The notes: generated from the letters alone by a model not told the origin. A stretch of 61,958 nucleotides of DNA from an uncultured Marvinbryantia sp. (GCA_934408725.1 CAKRVB010000013.1:1-61958), one strand, 5' to 3'; shown: positions 47,077 to 56,181, counted from the stretch's first letter. Numbers and translations are program-made.

Positions 47077-48159
47077 TTATTCACTTTTCGTTTCTTTCTC
47101 TTCCCCGGATAATTTATAAATCAGAATACAGTTCGGAGTGTCAATCGAGATTGGTCTTCCCTTCATTATCAATGTATGTTTCTCATAATCAATAGTAAAG
47201 AATCGAATCTCATTGGATTCGTGATTCAGCGTGATCAGGGTACGCTCATCCGGGAACACCTCTATATCCTTCGGGTACTTTCCACTGATTGGCAGCTTCA
47301 GGATCTCAGATACCATTCCCGTTTCCTGATTGATCTCATAGATCGCCACACTGTTGTCTCCTGCTGTAGAACAATACAGATACCTTCCACTTGGAGAAAT
47401 CCGCAGTCCAGAGCTGGCACATCCAATCTCCTGCACATCCATTCGGGTATCCACTTTCTGGATCAATTCAAACTTTGGAATCTTCTCACTGCCATCATAA
47501 GAATAAACCAGCAGTTCATTACTCAGTTCACAGTTTACATAGGCAAACCGGCCATCCTTGCCAAACCGAATCAGTCTTGGTCCAGATTCCAGATCACATC
47601 GTACAATATCCAACAGAGTCAGTTTTCCACTGGTTGGGTTTACCTTATAGATATTAATATGATCGATACCACTGTCTACCACACACAGGAACTTGCCATC
47701 CGGCGTCGGCATTGCACAGCTGATATGAGGCCGGAAGTTACGCTCTGCTACACTGAACAGCCCCTTATGAAAAATACCATCCATCACACTGCCCAGTCTG
47801 CCATCACGATGGGTATGCACTACGGTAATCTTTCCATCATGATAACCAGCCACAAACAAGAACTTTCCCCTCTGATCGGTAGAGAGAAAACAGCCTCTCA
47901 TACCATCAATTCCCACTTTATTGATCGCTGTCAAATCACCGGTCTTCTGATTAATCTTTAGTACCTCTACCCCTTCATCTGCAATAGAATACAAATACTT
48001 TCCATTCGTAGATGTCGTCAGATGCGATGCATTATTCACCGGAACAACGTTCCTCTCCGTCATATAACCAGCTTCTACATCCATATCATATACATGAACA
48101 CCCACACTGCTTCCATGGGTATACGTACCTACATATGCAACATATCTATCTTTGCCCAT
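47077..48159 (-). CDS. Lactonase family beta-propeller protein
   Basis: 360 residues with repeated blade motifs such as YVAYVGTYTHGSSVGVHVYD, YLYSIADEG and YLYCSTAGDNSVAIYEIN, typical of the seven-bladed lactonase family (Pgl/YkgB, 6-phosphogluconolactonase type). It has no signal peptide, so it is cytosolic. The family includes true 6-phosphogluconolactonases, but no pentose-phosphate neighbours support that substrate here. The stop codon abuts the bidirectional terminator. Confidence 0.85.
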   Translation of the reverse strand: MGKDRYVAYVGTYTHGSSVGVHVYDMDVEAGYMTERNVVPVNNASHLTTSTNGKYLYSIADEGVEVLKINQKTGDLTAINKVGIDGMRGCFLSTDQRGKFLFVAGYHDGKITVVHTHRDGRLGSVMDGIFHKGLFSVAERNFRPHISCAMPTPDGKFLCVVDSGIDHINIYKVNPTSGKLTLLDIVRCDLESGPRLIRFGKDGRFAYVNCELSNELLVYSYDGSEKIPKFELIQKVDTRMDVQEIGCASSGLRISPSGRYLYCSTAGDNSVAIYEINQETGMVSEILKLPISGKYPKDIEVFPDERTLITLNHESNEIRFFTIDYEKHTLIMKGRPISIDTPNCILIYKLSGEEKETKSE

Positions 48160-48196
48160 ACCAAATATGTCCTTTCACATAAGTAAATTTGTATTC

Positions 48197-48225
48197 AATA
48201 TAACATAATTCCCCATTTTTGTTAA
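48197..48225 (-). promoter_or_regulatory. Sigma-A promoter for the lactonase-like gene
   Basis: Minus-strand TTAACA, 17 bases, TATATT with an upstream TG (extended -10), about 35 bases before the start codon. Confidence 0.65.
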
Positions 48226-48267
48226 TACAGTTCCAATTTTTTTTGCGGCTTTCTGAAGTTTTTTATT

Positions 48268-49158
48268 CTATAACCGCAATAGCTTTGATATATCCGGCTG
48301 TCCCCACCCCTGACGGTTACGTTCCATTCCAAGATCTCTGGCTGATTCTTTCAGCCGCATTTTTACTTCCACATTGGTCAGCCATGGTTCTTTTTCCAGA
48401 AGTAATGCAATTGCACCGGATATCATAGGCGTAGCCATGGATGTTCCGCTTTTCTGGCAGTAGAATTTCCGTGATCCGGCAGTTCCTGAACGCCCGATAC
48501 AAAAAGCATTACAGGACCAGATCTGGTTCCCCGGCGCCACCAAATCCGGCTTGCAGACACAGGCATAAGTAGGACCACATCCAGAATACCAGTTGTACTG
48601 ATTTTCTGACATCCCCACCGTAATCACTTTCCGGCTGTTGCCTGGTGCTGTAATCGTGCAGGGATCTGGACCCAGATTGCCTGCAGCACATACTACAACA
48701 ATATTATGATCCCAGGCCTGTTCTACACTCTCGATCAGTTTTTGATCCTGTTCATTTCCTTCCCGTACGCTTCCCACCGAGATATTCATAATGCGAATTC
48801 CATATTCTCTGCGATGGTGAATTACCCACTGAATTCCATGGATCACCTGTTCTCGTTTCCCATTTCCATTTTTATCCAATACTTTCAGGCTGATCAGATC
48901 TGCCCCGGGAGCAATCCCCCGATACTCTTTCTGCAAGGTTCCTTCTCCGCAGAGAATCCCGGAAACGTGGGTTCCATGTCCATAATCATCGTAACATGTC
49001 TGGGATCCATTTACAAAATCTCTGAAGCAGACCATTCTGTTTTTCAGATCCGGATGTTTTGCCACCCCAGTATCCAGCACTGCTACCCGCACTCCTTTTC
49101 CAGTCCATCCTTTCTGCCAGGCTTTTTCTGCCTGTAATACTTTTACTGCCTGTTTCAA
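48268..49158 (-). CDS. S8 family serine protease, intracellular AprX-like
   Basis: 296 residues and no signal peptide. Catalytic Asp in VAVLDTGVAKH, His in DYGHGTHVSG, oxyanion Asn in CAAGNLG, and Ser in KSGTSMATP. The compact subtilase domain fills the whole protein. A TTG start at 49156-49158 follows GGGGAG. It diverges from a second, Csp-like subtilase with only 63 bases between starts. It may degrade cytosolic proteins or act on spore or coat proteins, which is a suggestion from its neighbours only. Confidence 0.9.
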   Translation of the reverse strand: MKQAVKVLQAEKAWQKGWTGKGVRVAVLDTGVAKHPDLKNRMVCFRDFVNGSQTCYDDYGHGTHVSGILCGEGTLQKEYRGIAPGADLISLKVLDKNGNGKREQVIHGIQWVIHHRREYGIRIMNISVGSVREGNEQDQKLIESVEQAWDHNIVVVCAAGNLGPDPCTITAPGNSRKVITVGMSENQYNWYSGCGPTYACVCKPDLVAPGNQIWSCNAFCIGRSGTAGSRKFYCQKSGTSMATPMISGAIALLLEKEPWLTNVEVKMRLKESARDLGMERNRQGWGQPDISKLLRL

Positions 49159-49172
49159 ATAGATCTCCCCTT

Positions 49173-49201
49173 TTGACTTTTTGTCTGCGGCAACATATAC
49201 A
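49173..49201 (+). promoter_or_regulatory. Sigma-A promoter for the Csp-like protease
   Basis: TTGACT, 17 bases, TATACA, leaving a very short leader before the AAGGTG site and the start at 49222. Confidence 0.55.
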
Positions 49202-49221
49202 TATGAAAAAAGGTGTTTTTT

Positions 49222-50946
49222 ATGGCCGCCGATTCACTAGAAACAATGGTACTATCTAATACTTATGCAGATCTCATTGTCCCTGTTCAGTCGGATACCG
49301 AAGATTTTCTGGAAACTTACCGTTCATTTGGTGCGCAGCTTTTTGGAGGACGTCTTGGAATGCTTCACGTTCCAAGAGAGCATTCCGATCTGCAATATCG
49401 TGTTTCTTATTCTAATATTCCTAAACTCTATACTCCACTGGACTATGAGAGTCTGAATGCTTCCGGTATTCTTCAGGTTCAAATCAGTCCATCCCTTGGA
49501 TATAAAGGAAAAGGCGTTCTTTTAGGATTTCTGGATACCGGCATCGACTACACCAGGCCAGCTTTTCGTACCACTTCTGGCCAAAGCCGCATTCTTGGCA
49601 TCTGGGATCAGACGATTTCTTCTTCCGAAACGCCGTATGACCTGGGCTATGGTACCGCTTATACCAGAGAACAGATTAATCTGGCACTTCAAAGTGAATC
49701 TCCTTTTTCACTGCTTCCTTCCCTGGATCTAAATGGACATGGCACACTTCTTGCCGGTGTAGCTGCCGGCTCTCCGGATCCGGAGAATCAATTTCTTGGG
49801 GCTGCCCCGGAAGCAGATCTGGCTGTTGTCCGTCTGAAAGAAGCCAAACCATATCTGACGCAATATTTTCTGGTCGACAGCGACCAGCCTGTTTTTCAGG
49901 AAACCGATATCATGATGGGAATCCGCTATCTGGTTATTTTGTCAATTCTATATGAAAAGCCACTGGTTATCTGTATGGGACTTGGCACCAGTCAGGGTGA
50001 CCACAGTGGAAACAGTGCACTGGATCGCCTTCTGACCTATTATGTAGATTATCAGAACTGTTTCTGTGCCTGCGCAGCTGGCAATGAGGCCTCATCCGGG
50101 CATCACTTTTTTTCTTCTGACAACACCAAGGAATCAATGCTGGTAGAACTAAATGTCAGTACTGCTCATCCTGGATTCTGCATGGAATTTTGGGCTCTGT
50201 CACCAGCTTTGTACACGCTCTCTGTCACCTCTCCCCTTGGAGAAACGATTTCAGAAATTACACCACAACAGGGACTTCGCAGTTCCTATCAATTTTTCGG
50301 TGAACGCACGGTAATAGAAATTCGATACGAAATTGCAGAATATCATTCTGGATTTCAACTGATCCTTATCCGCATGCTTACTCCTACGGAAGGCATCTGG
50401 ACATTTCGTATTCGAAACCGGACTCAGATACAGAATACTTTCCATCTGTGGCTCCCTGTCAGCAACTTTTTATCAAAAGATGTCTATTTTCTGACCCCAG
50501 ATCCTGATACAACAATCACAAGTCCCGGCAATACAGAAGCATTAATCACCGTAGGAGGCTATGACAGCCGATCTGGCAGCATCTGGCCTGCCTCAGGCAG
50601 AGGCTATACACTGAGCAATCAAATCAAGCCAGAACTGGCTGCTCCGGCTGTGGATGTCTATGGTTCGGCTGCTGCCGACGGTTCTTCTCAGGAAAGGCCA
50701 CCCCTTTCACCTTTTATCAGAAAAACCGGAACGTCTCTCTCCTGTGCACTGACAGCCGGTGCAATTGCTCTTCTGGTTAACTGGGGAATGGAACGATCCT
50801 CACTTTTTTACTCTCCACTGACCAATCGTTCTGTAAAAAATTATCTGATTCGTGGTGCCAGACGCCGCTCCTCTTTTTCTTATCCGAATCAGGAATGGGG
50901 ATACGGCGAACTGGATCTGTATGGAGTATTTGCTTCTCTCCTGTAA
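49222..50946 (+). CDS. Csp-like S8 family protease
   Basis: About 574 residues, start ATG at 49222 (MAADSLETMV) after AAGGTG; an in-frame GTG three codons upstream is possible. A short propeptide-like region covers about 1-95. The subtilase domain has Asp in FLDTGIDYT, His in LNGHGTLLAG and Ser in KTGTSLSCAL, with a large insertion (about 300-440) of jelly-roll type. This is the CspA/B/C architecture of clostridial germination proteases, but many gut anaerobes carry such genes with unknown roles. All three catalytic residues are present, so it should be active. It diverges from the AprX-like protease. Confidence 0.88.
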   Translation: MAADSLETMVLSNTYADLIVPVQSDTEDFLETYRSFGAQLFGGRLGMLHVPREHSDLQYRVSYSNIPKLYTPLDYESLNASGILQVQISPSLGYKGKGVLLGFLDTGIDYTRPAFRTTSGQSRILGIWDQTISSSETPYDLGYGTAYTREQINLALQSESPFSLLPSLDLNGHGTLLAGVAAGSPDPENQFLGAAPEADLAVVRLKEAKPYLTQYFLVDSDQPVFQETDIMMGIRYLVILSILYEKPLVICMGLGTSQGDHSGNSALDRLLTYYVDYQNCFCACAAGNEASSGHHFFSSDNTKESMLVELNVSTAHPGFCMEFWALSPALYTLSVTSPLGETISEITPQQGLRSSYQFFGERTVIEIRYEIAEYHSGFQLILIRMLTPTEGIWTFRIRNRTQIQNTFHLWLPVSNFLSKDVYFLTPDPDTTITSPGNTEALITVGGYDSRSGSIWPASGRGYTLSNQIKPELAAPAVDVYGSAAADGSSQERPPLSPFIRKTGTSLSCALTAGAIALLVNWGMERSSLFYSPLTNRSVKNYLIRGARRRSSFSYPNQEWGYGELDLYGVFASLL

Positions 50947-50965
50947 CCAAAGTACTCTCCTTTGC

Positions 50966-50981
50966 ATACAGTGAACTGTAT
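50966..50981. promoter_or_regulatory. Inverted repeat before the Cys-rich small protein
   Basis: ATACAGT and ACTGTAT are separated by two bases, about 22-38 bases upstream of the start at 51004 and just after the protease gene. A TATAGA box overlaps its right arm. The half-site is shared with the pta palindrome; the significance is uncertain. Confidence 0.3.
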
Positions 50982-51003
50982 AGAAAAACATGGAGGATTT
51001 CTC

Positions 51004-51243
51004 ATGAGTGATTTAACAGCAACAAACTGCGGATGTGATAATGGATGCAATTCCGGATGTAACTCTCTTTTTAATAACAACGGAAGCTGTGGCTGCTCTA
51101 TTATCTGGATTCTTCTGCTGCTGAATATCTGTGGCGGAAATGGCTGCGGTCAGTCTTCCTGCGGATGTGGAGAAAATAATAATTGTCTGCTGATCCTTCT
51201 GCTGCTTTTATGCTGCAATGGAGACTGTGGCCTGAACTTCTGA
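51004..51243 (+). CDS. Cys/Gly-rich small membrane protein, 'chorion class high-cysteine HCB protein 13' type
   Basis: 79 residues: MSDLTATNCGCDNGCNSGC, then a hydrophobic segment (IIWILLLLNICG), then a Cys/Gly segment (GCGQSSCGCG), then a second hydrophobic stretch (LLILLLLLCC) and a short tail. About 15 cysteines. Similar small proteins in Clostridia are labelled after insect chorion proteins by composition only. The role is unknown; a disulphide- or metal-rich envelope or spore-layer protein is plausible. GGAGG precedes the start. It follows the Csp-like protease by 57 bases. Confidence 0.85.
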   Translation: MSDLTATNCGCDNGCNSGCNSLFNNNGSCGCSIIWILLLLNICGGNGCGQSSCGCGENNNCLLILLLLLCCNGDCGLNF

Positions 51244-51271
51244 TTTTTCACAATTCTCTTTTTACCAAAGA

Positions 51272-51301
51272 CGGTACGTGCCGGGTTTCCGGTACGTACC
51301 G
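51272..51301. terminator. Strong hairpin, terminator-like
   Basis: CGGTACGTGCCGG and CCGGTACGTACCG form a 13-bp stem with one wobble and a 4-base loop. On the plus strand CTCTATCTTTTTT follows, with a T-run starting eight bases after the stem. It lies between the converging Cys-rich gene and the 47-residue minus-strand gene. Confidence 0.6.
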
Positions 51302-51323
51302 CTCTATCTTTTTTCTGTCAGTT

Positions 51324-51467
51324 CTAATTCTTTTTCTTCTCTCCGTTATTTTTTCTATCTTTACGCTGCTGTTTTTTCAGATGTTGCGATTGCTCCTTTT
51401 TTTTCAGGCATTCTTCATCCACTTCATAAAATGCATTTCCATCTATGACAACATGAGTTTTCACCAT
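51324..51467 (-). CDS. Small basic protein of 47 residues
   Basis: Reads MVKTHVVIDGNAFYEVDEEC and then a Lys/Arg/Gln-rich tail (KKKEQSQHLKKQQRKDRKN). An AGGAGGAG ribosome-binding site stands just before the ATG. The ordered N-terminus with a charged tail and the strong RBS support a real gene. It converges on the Cys-rich gene across a shared hairpin. The function is unknown. Confidence 0.6.
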   Translation of the reverse strand: MVKTHVVIDGNAFYEVDEECLKKKEQSQHLKKQQRKDRKNNGEKKKN

Positions 51468-51554
51468 ACTCCTCCTGATACATACTTTATAGTATCAACA
51501 TATGCATCATACATTTTCCTGTAACTGCATATACTAAACAAAAAAGGATTTTCT

Positions 51555-51878
51555 ATGGAACGAAATCAGGAACATGATATTCCAGCGGTCGATCAGATCG
51601 CAAATGGAGAAAATCTGCAAATGTATAAAGCTATGATTCCCTACTTTCCTAAAAATTTGCAGCGAAGTCTGGTGCTATTGATCAAAATGGCTGAAATGAA
51701 TCATCTGCTTTCTTTTTATAACAGCCCTATGTCCGCCTGTGCCATACCGGAAAGGCACAATCCGGAAGAAATTCTTTCTCAGCTGCGGCAATATGGTAAT
51801 GACAGACAAAACCAGCAGATTGATCAGATCTCCAATCTGATTACCATGCTGAAACTTTACCAGACTTATAATGAATAG
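51555..51878 (+). CDS. Small helical protein of unknown function
   Basis: 107 residues, predicted mostly helical, with no signal peptide. Recognisable stretches are YKAMIPYFPKNLQRSL and a C-terminal LITMLKLYQTY. I do not recognise a family. It is followed after 15 bases by another small protein, and both lie next to the Csp-like protease and the Cys-rich protein, so they may belong to the same envelope or spore-related cluster. Confidence 0.65.
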   Translation: MERNQEHDIPAVDQIANGENLQMYKAMIPYFPKNLQRSLVLLIKMAEMNHLLSFYNSPMSACAIPERHNPEEILSQLRQYGNDRQNQQIDQISNLITMLKLYQTYNE

Positions 51879-51893
51879 AAAGGAGATTCCACT

Positions 51894-52181
51894 ATGGATC
51901 ACAACTGGATACACGACAAAGAACTTGCAGGTATTGATGCACAAAAGCTTCAGACACTGGCATCCTTATCGGAACAGGGACATGGGCTGGGACAAAAAGA
52001 GCTGCTGCCATTTCTCATGGCAGCAGCTTCACGTACTGGTAAACAATCGATTTCTTTTTCAACTCAGGAAATGCAGCTCATCCTGACTGTTCTCAAAAAG
52101 GATAAATCACCGGAAGAACAGGCGAAAATGGACCGTCTGTTCGCTCTTATGCAGCAAATGCAACATCGAACCAGTTACTGA
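51894..52181 (+). CDS. Small helical protein of unknown function
   Basis: 95 residues starting MDHNWIHDKELAGID, with ELLPFLMAAASRTGK and a C-terminal LFALMQQMQHR. AAGGAGA precedes the start. Its 3' end overlaps the end of cinA on the other strand by 7 bases. The final segment resembles the end of the preceding protein in style (short Leu/Met/Gln helix), so the pair may be related; no function can be given. Confidence 0.65.
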   Translation: MDHNWIHDKELAGIDAQKLQTLASLSEQGHGLGQKELLPFLMAAASRTGKQSISFSTQEMQLILTVLKKDKSPEEQAKMDRLFALMQQMQHRTSY

Positions 52182-53323
52182 TCCGCAAGGATGCATTCTC
52201 GAAGCAGCAGCAATGCCTGTATCACTGACTGCTCTCGTATCTGGCGACGATCACCTTTAAAATGGCATTCCCGTACCACCGTTCTGTTCTTATAGCAACA
52301 GGCAATGTAAACCAGGCCAACTGGTTTTCCTTCCTCCGCTGCCGGTCCGGCCAGTCCTGTAAGAGAAATGCAGGCATCCGCACCGGTGGCGAATACACCA
52401 TTTTTTGCCATTTCTTTCGCGGTGCGATCGCTGACCGCTCCGTATTCCTTCAAAGTTGTTTTCTTAACATCCAAAAGCTTTCTCTTTGCTCTGTTGCAAT
52501 AGGTTACAAAGCCTTGTTTAAATACTTCTGATGCTCCCGGCACTGCTGTGAATCGAGCTGCCAGAAGTCCGCCGGTCAGTGACTCTGCTGTTGTCAAAGT
52601 AAGCTCTCGTTCCTTTAACAGGCCAAGTACAGAAGCCTCCAGAGATACCGTATCATCGGTTGAATAAATGTACTCACCAAATTTTTCCTGAAAAGTCTTC
52701 AGCACCGGTTTCAATGCTTTTTTTGCTGTATGATCTTCTGTGGAACCGGTCATCATTCGAACCACAATCTCACCCATATGGGCAGTAAGTGTTATCTCCA
52801 CAGCCGGATTCTTCTCTTTCAGCTCTGCAATCAGCTTTCTGACTTCCGCCTCTTCCATACCACACATCTTTACAGTTGCTGAATATACAGTATCCTTCAT
52901 TTCTTTCTGAAGCATACGGAATAATTCCTGTTCGAATATAGACTGCAGCTCCTCTTCTGGAAGTAAAATCAGCTTTTTTTCTTCCTCTTTCAGGATCACT
53001 CCGGCATAATTGCCACCGTGACGTTCTAAAAGGACATCCTGCTCAGACAGCTCGTCATTTTTTCGATTCAGCACTTTTTCTGTAATCAGCTTTCTTACCT
53101 TTTTCAGGTTTTTACCATCCTGGCAGATTACCATCACCACAGATGTACGCTTCCATGCCTGCGCAATGATCTCTGTCAGATGTGCATTTTCCATCGTTAC
53201 ATTCATGCGACTTACCACAGGAGCTCCAAGCTGTGCGCATTTTTCCATAATGTAAGCTGCCTGCCTGTCAGAATCTGCTGCGAGTAATAAATCTGCTTCT
53301 ACTGAAATCAACTCTATATCCAT
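52175..53323 (-). CDS. cinA: CinA family nicotinamide-nucleotide amidohydrolase with degenerate N-domain
   Basis: 382 residues. The C-terminal domain (about 225-382) is the PncC/CinA amidohydrolase that deamidates NMN, with AESLTGGLLAARFT (the usual Cys of ESCTGG is Leu, the Ser retained), FVTYCNRAKRKLL and GLAGPAAEEGKPVG. The N-terminal domain begins MDIELISVEADLL but has lost the GTELL and TGGLGPT-type motifs, so its pyrophosphatase-like site is probably dead. The ATG at 53321-53323 is best placed for GGAGG. It is last in the yicC-to-pgsA group. Confidence 0.85.
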   Translation of the reverse strand: MDIELISVEADLLLAADSDRQAAYIMEKCAQLGAPVVSRMNVTMENAHLTEIIAQAWKRTSVVMVICQDGKNLKKVRKLITEKVLNRKNDELSEQDVLLERHGGNYAGVILKEEEKKLILLPEEELQSIFEQELFRMLQKEMKDTVYSATVKMCGMEEAEVRKLIAELKEKNPAVEITLTAHMGEIVVRMMTGSTEDHTAKKALKPVLKTFQEKFGEYIYSTDDTVSLEASVLGLLKERELTLTTAESLTGGLLAARFTAVPGASEVFKQGFVTYCNRAKRKLLDVKKTTLKEYGAVSDRTAKEMAKNGVFATGADACISLTGLAGPAAEEGKPVGLVYIACCYKNRTVVRECHFKGDRRQIREQSVIQALLLLRECILADQ

Positions 53324-53379
53324 CATACCCTCCACCTGAGTTCCGGCCTGCTTTTCAGACCTGTTATATGCAATTGTAT

Positions 53380-53916
53380 TTATGACTGCATGCTTAATAC
53401 TTTCTTATTCTTCCAGATATAATCTGCCAGAGAGACAACTGTCAGTATCAGTGCCACCCACATGAAGATCTTCTCCAGAATAGTAAAGATGCCTCCCAGG
53501 TTTGCAATCAGTAATATAATCATGATCATCTGGGATACCGTCTTAAATTTCCCCCACCAGCTTGCTGCTATTACAATCCCATTATCTGCTGCAATCAGGC
53601 GGAAACCACTGATCGCAAATTCACGGCTGATGATAATAATTACCATCCACGCAGGCAGCCGGTCCATGGAAACCAGACAAATCATCGCTGCACTGACCAG
53701 CAGTTTATCTGCCAGCGGATCCATAAATTTTCCAAAGTTCGTCACCAGATGATTCTTGCGGGCAATATAGCCATCCAGGAAATCTGTAATACTGGCAATA
53801 ATGAAAATCACCAGTGCTGCAAATCTTCCATTTCCATCCGGAGCAATCTGCATAATCATAACAAAAGGTACAATTAAAATCATTCTTATGGTTGTTAACG
53901 TATTAGGCAAATTCAT
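53380..53916 (-). CDS. pgsA: CDP-diacylglycerol-glycerol-3-phosphate 3-phosphatidyltransferase
   Basis: 178 residues, four to five membrane helices, making phosphatidylglycerol phosphate. The CDP-alcohol phosphotransferase motif DGYIAR...GKFMDPLAD carries all expected Asp, Gly and Arg residues. The start overlaps the end of rimO by 14 bases, a pairing found in many Firmicutes together with cinA downstream. Confidence 0.95.
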   Translation of the reverse strand: MNLPNTLTTIRMILIVPFVMIMQIAPDGNGRFAALVIFIIASITDFLDGYIARKNHLVTNFGKFMDPLADKLLVSAAMICLVSMDRLPAWMVIIIISREFAISGFRLIAADNGIVIAASWWGKFKTVSQMIMIILLIANLGGIFTILEKIFMWVALILTVVSLADYIWKNKKVLSMQS

Positions 53917-55237
53917 CTTCCAACTCTCCTGTCAAATCGTATTCCAAAGCGCCTGTAATCTTTACTTTTGCAAAGTCACCGGACATCAGTGTCTCAGCTG
54001 TATCGATAAACAGATACCCGTCGATTCCCGGTGCATCAGCGTAGGTTCTGGCCACATATACATTCTCATCAGAAAGATATCCTTCTACCATGGCAAGCAT
54101 CGTTCTTCCGATCTTTTCCTCATTTTTATCCAGTGATACCTCCTGCTGAAGTTCCATCAGCTCTTCCTGACGGTCTTTTTTCACCTCTTCATCGATCTGA
54201 TCTTCCATAGAAGCTGCCGGTGTGTCTTCTTCCTGAGAATAAGTAAATACCCCCAGACGATCAAATTCCATCTCATCTACAAAGTTCATCAATTCTTCAT
54301 GATCCTCCTGGGTTTCACCAGGAAATCCTGTGATCAGTGTAGTACGCAGTGCAATATCCGGTATCTCTCTTCTAAGCTTTCCAATGATCTCTTCCAGCTG
54401 TGCTCTGGAGGTACGTCTGCCCATTCGCTTCAAGATCCGGTCACTTGCATGCTGAATCGGGAGATCCAGGTAATGACAGATCTTTTTCTCATCCCGGATC
54501 GTTTCAATCAGCTCATCGTAGATCTCTTCCGGATAGCAATATAATACACGGATCCAGCGAATTCCTTTGATTTCACATAATTTCTTCAACAGGATGTGAA
54601 GTGATTTCTTACCGTAAAGATCTACGCCATAAAGAGTAGTCTCCTGTGCTACCAGAATCAGTTCTTTCACGCCCTGATCTGCCAGATCCTGTGCTTCTTT
54701 TAACAGTCGTTCCATAGGAACACTGCGATAGCTTCCTCTGATCTTTGGAATAATGCAATACGTACAATGCTTATCACATCCTTCTGCGATCTTCAGATGA
54801 GCATAATGGCCACCTGTGGTAACAACCCGCTTTGCATCAATCTCTACAAGCCGGTCTACATCCTGTATATCCAGCTCTTTCTGACCTGCCAGCGTCTTTT
54901 CAATTACTTCAAAGATCTCATCATGGGCTGTAGTACCAATCACTGCATCCACTTCTTCAATCTCATCAATAATTTCCTGCTTATAGCGCTGTGCCAGACA
55001 TCCTGTCACAATCAGAGCTTTACAGCGTCCCGACTTACGATATTCTGCCATTTCCAGAATATTCTGGATACTTTCTTCTTTGGCATCATGTATAAAACAA
55101 CAGGTATTAATCACTATCACATCTGCCTGTGTCTCATCATCTGTCAGTGTAAATCCCTTCTGGGTCAAAAGGCCAAGCATCTGTTCTGAATCAACCAGAT
55201 TCTTGTCACACCCCAGTGATATGAATAAAATATTCAT
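53903..55237 (-). CDS. rimO: Ribosomal protein S12 methylthiotransferase RimO
   Basis: 444 residues. A radical SAM enzyme that adds a methylthio group to an aspartate of S12. The N-terminal UPF0004 domain has three iron-sulphur Cys (GCDKNL, NTCCFI and VTGCLAQ). The radical SAM CxxxCxxC is in CDKHCTYCIIPKIRG, and a TRAM domain is at the C-terminus. It overlaps pgsA by 14 bases. Confidence 0.96.
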   Translation of the reverse strand: MNILFISLGCDKNLVDSEQMLGLLTQKGFTLTDDETQADVIVINTCCFIHDAKEESIQNILEMAEYRKSGRCKALIVTGCLAQRYKQEIIDEIEEVDAVIGTTAHDEIFEVIEKTLAGQKELDIQDVDRLVEIDAKRVVTTGGHYAHLKIAEGCDKHCTYCIIPKIRGSYRSVPMERLLKEAQDLADQGVKELILVAQETTLYGVDLYGKKSLHILLKKLCEIKGIRWIRVLYCYPEEIYDELIETIRDEKKICHYLDLPIQHASDRILKRMGRRTSRAQLEEIIGKLRREIPDIALRTTLITGFPGETQEDHEELMNFVDEMEFDRLGVFTYSQEEDTPAASMEDQIDEEVKKDRQEELMELQQEVSLDKNEEKIGRTMLAMVEGYLSDENVYVARTYADAPGIDGYLFIDTAETLMSGDFAKVKITGALEYDLTGELEDEFA

Positions 55238-55240
55238 CCG

Positions 55241-56155
55241 CTACTCCTCATCCGGTGCCTCTGTTATCTCCTGCACCGGTTCTGTATTTTCCCTTTTGTT
55301 TTCTTCTGTCTCATTTGGCTCCATATCTGCAGAGCTCTCTGTATCAGCCATCTGCTCATCCTCTGTATCAGACGCAGTTTTTTCTATCTCTGTCTCGCAG
55401 TCTTTATATACCGGAAGATTATCTGCCTGTCCCTCTTTTGCTGCTTTTTTACGGAAAAAAGTACTGCTTCCCACAATCTTGCTGCTCTTTTCTTTTTTCG
55501 TATGCTTCCTGCTTTCGCTTTTCGCATCTTCTTCAGACGCTTCGGTCTCTTCCATATCAATAATATCTGCGCCTCTGGAAGATACGGCATATGGGTCAGC
55601 CGGCACTCTTTTCAATCTGCGGAAACGAATGCCCGTCCAGAAAATACTGACCAGATTACCGATCCCATCTGTCAGAAGAGATGCTCCTGTAAGGATCACT
55701 ACCACCTTTTGCTGCTCGTCAAATGGATTGGCCACCAGTATGACTCCCATCGCCAGCAGAACAAATGCCCATACCAGCATAATGTACCATCTGACAGTTC
55801 CCAGCTTTTTCAGATCCATGGCGCTTTGTATCTTTACGATACCGCCCAGCAGGGCAACGATTCCCATGGCAAAAGGTATGATCTCCAGCATATATTCCAT
55901 CTTAAGCAGAATATAGCAGCCTGTAGAAATACACACCACTCCGATGACCAGATCCGGCTGCATCACATTCATAAAACGATCCTTTGTAAAATAAAGAATC
56001 ATATGTGCACCGCCAAAAATAATCATACCGATTCCAAATACAAAACAGAAGGTATGCACGGATATGTCCGGCCAAATCACCAGTACCAGCCCCAGCACAA
56101 TATAAGCAACCGAAAGCAGACAGAAACTTTTCTTCACTTCTCTGCCATTTTCCAT
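55241..56155 (-). CDS. DUF308 membrane protein with acidic tail
   Basis: 304 residues. Six membrane helices (about 10-175) of the HdeD/DUF308 type, with repeated helix-Gly-rich pairs (CFVFGIGMIIFGG, PFAMGIVALLGG), then a cytosolic tail of about 125 residues rich in Glu, Lys and Ser. It stops three bases before rimO starts. The role is unknown; HdeD relatives are linked to acid or envelope stress. Confidence 0.82.
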   Translation of the reverse strand: MENGREVKKSFCLLSVAYIVLGLVLVIWPDISVHTFCFVFGIGMIIFGGAHMILYFTKDRFMNVMQPDLVIGVVCISTGCYILLKMEYMLEIIPFAMGIVALLGGIVKIQSAMDLKKLGTVRWYIMLVWAFVLLAMGVILVANPFDEQQKVVVILTGASLLTDGIGNLVSIFWTGIRFRRLKRVPADPYAVSSRGADIIDMEETEASEEDAKSESRKHTKKEKSSKIVGSSTFFRKKAAKEGQADNLPVYKDCETEIEKTASDTEDEQMADTESSADMEPNETEENKRENTEPVQEITEAPDEE

Positions 56156-56181
56156 TCTTTTTCCTCCTGCGCAAGAATCCT

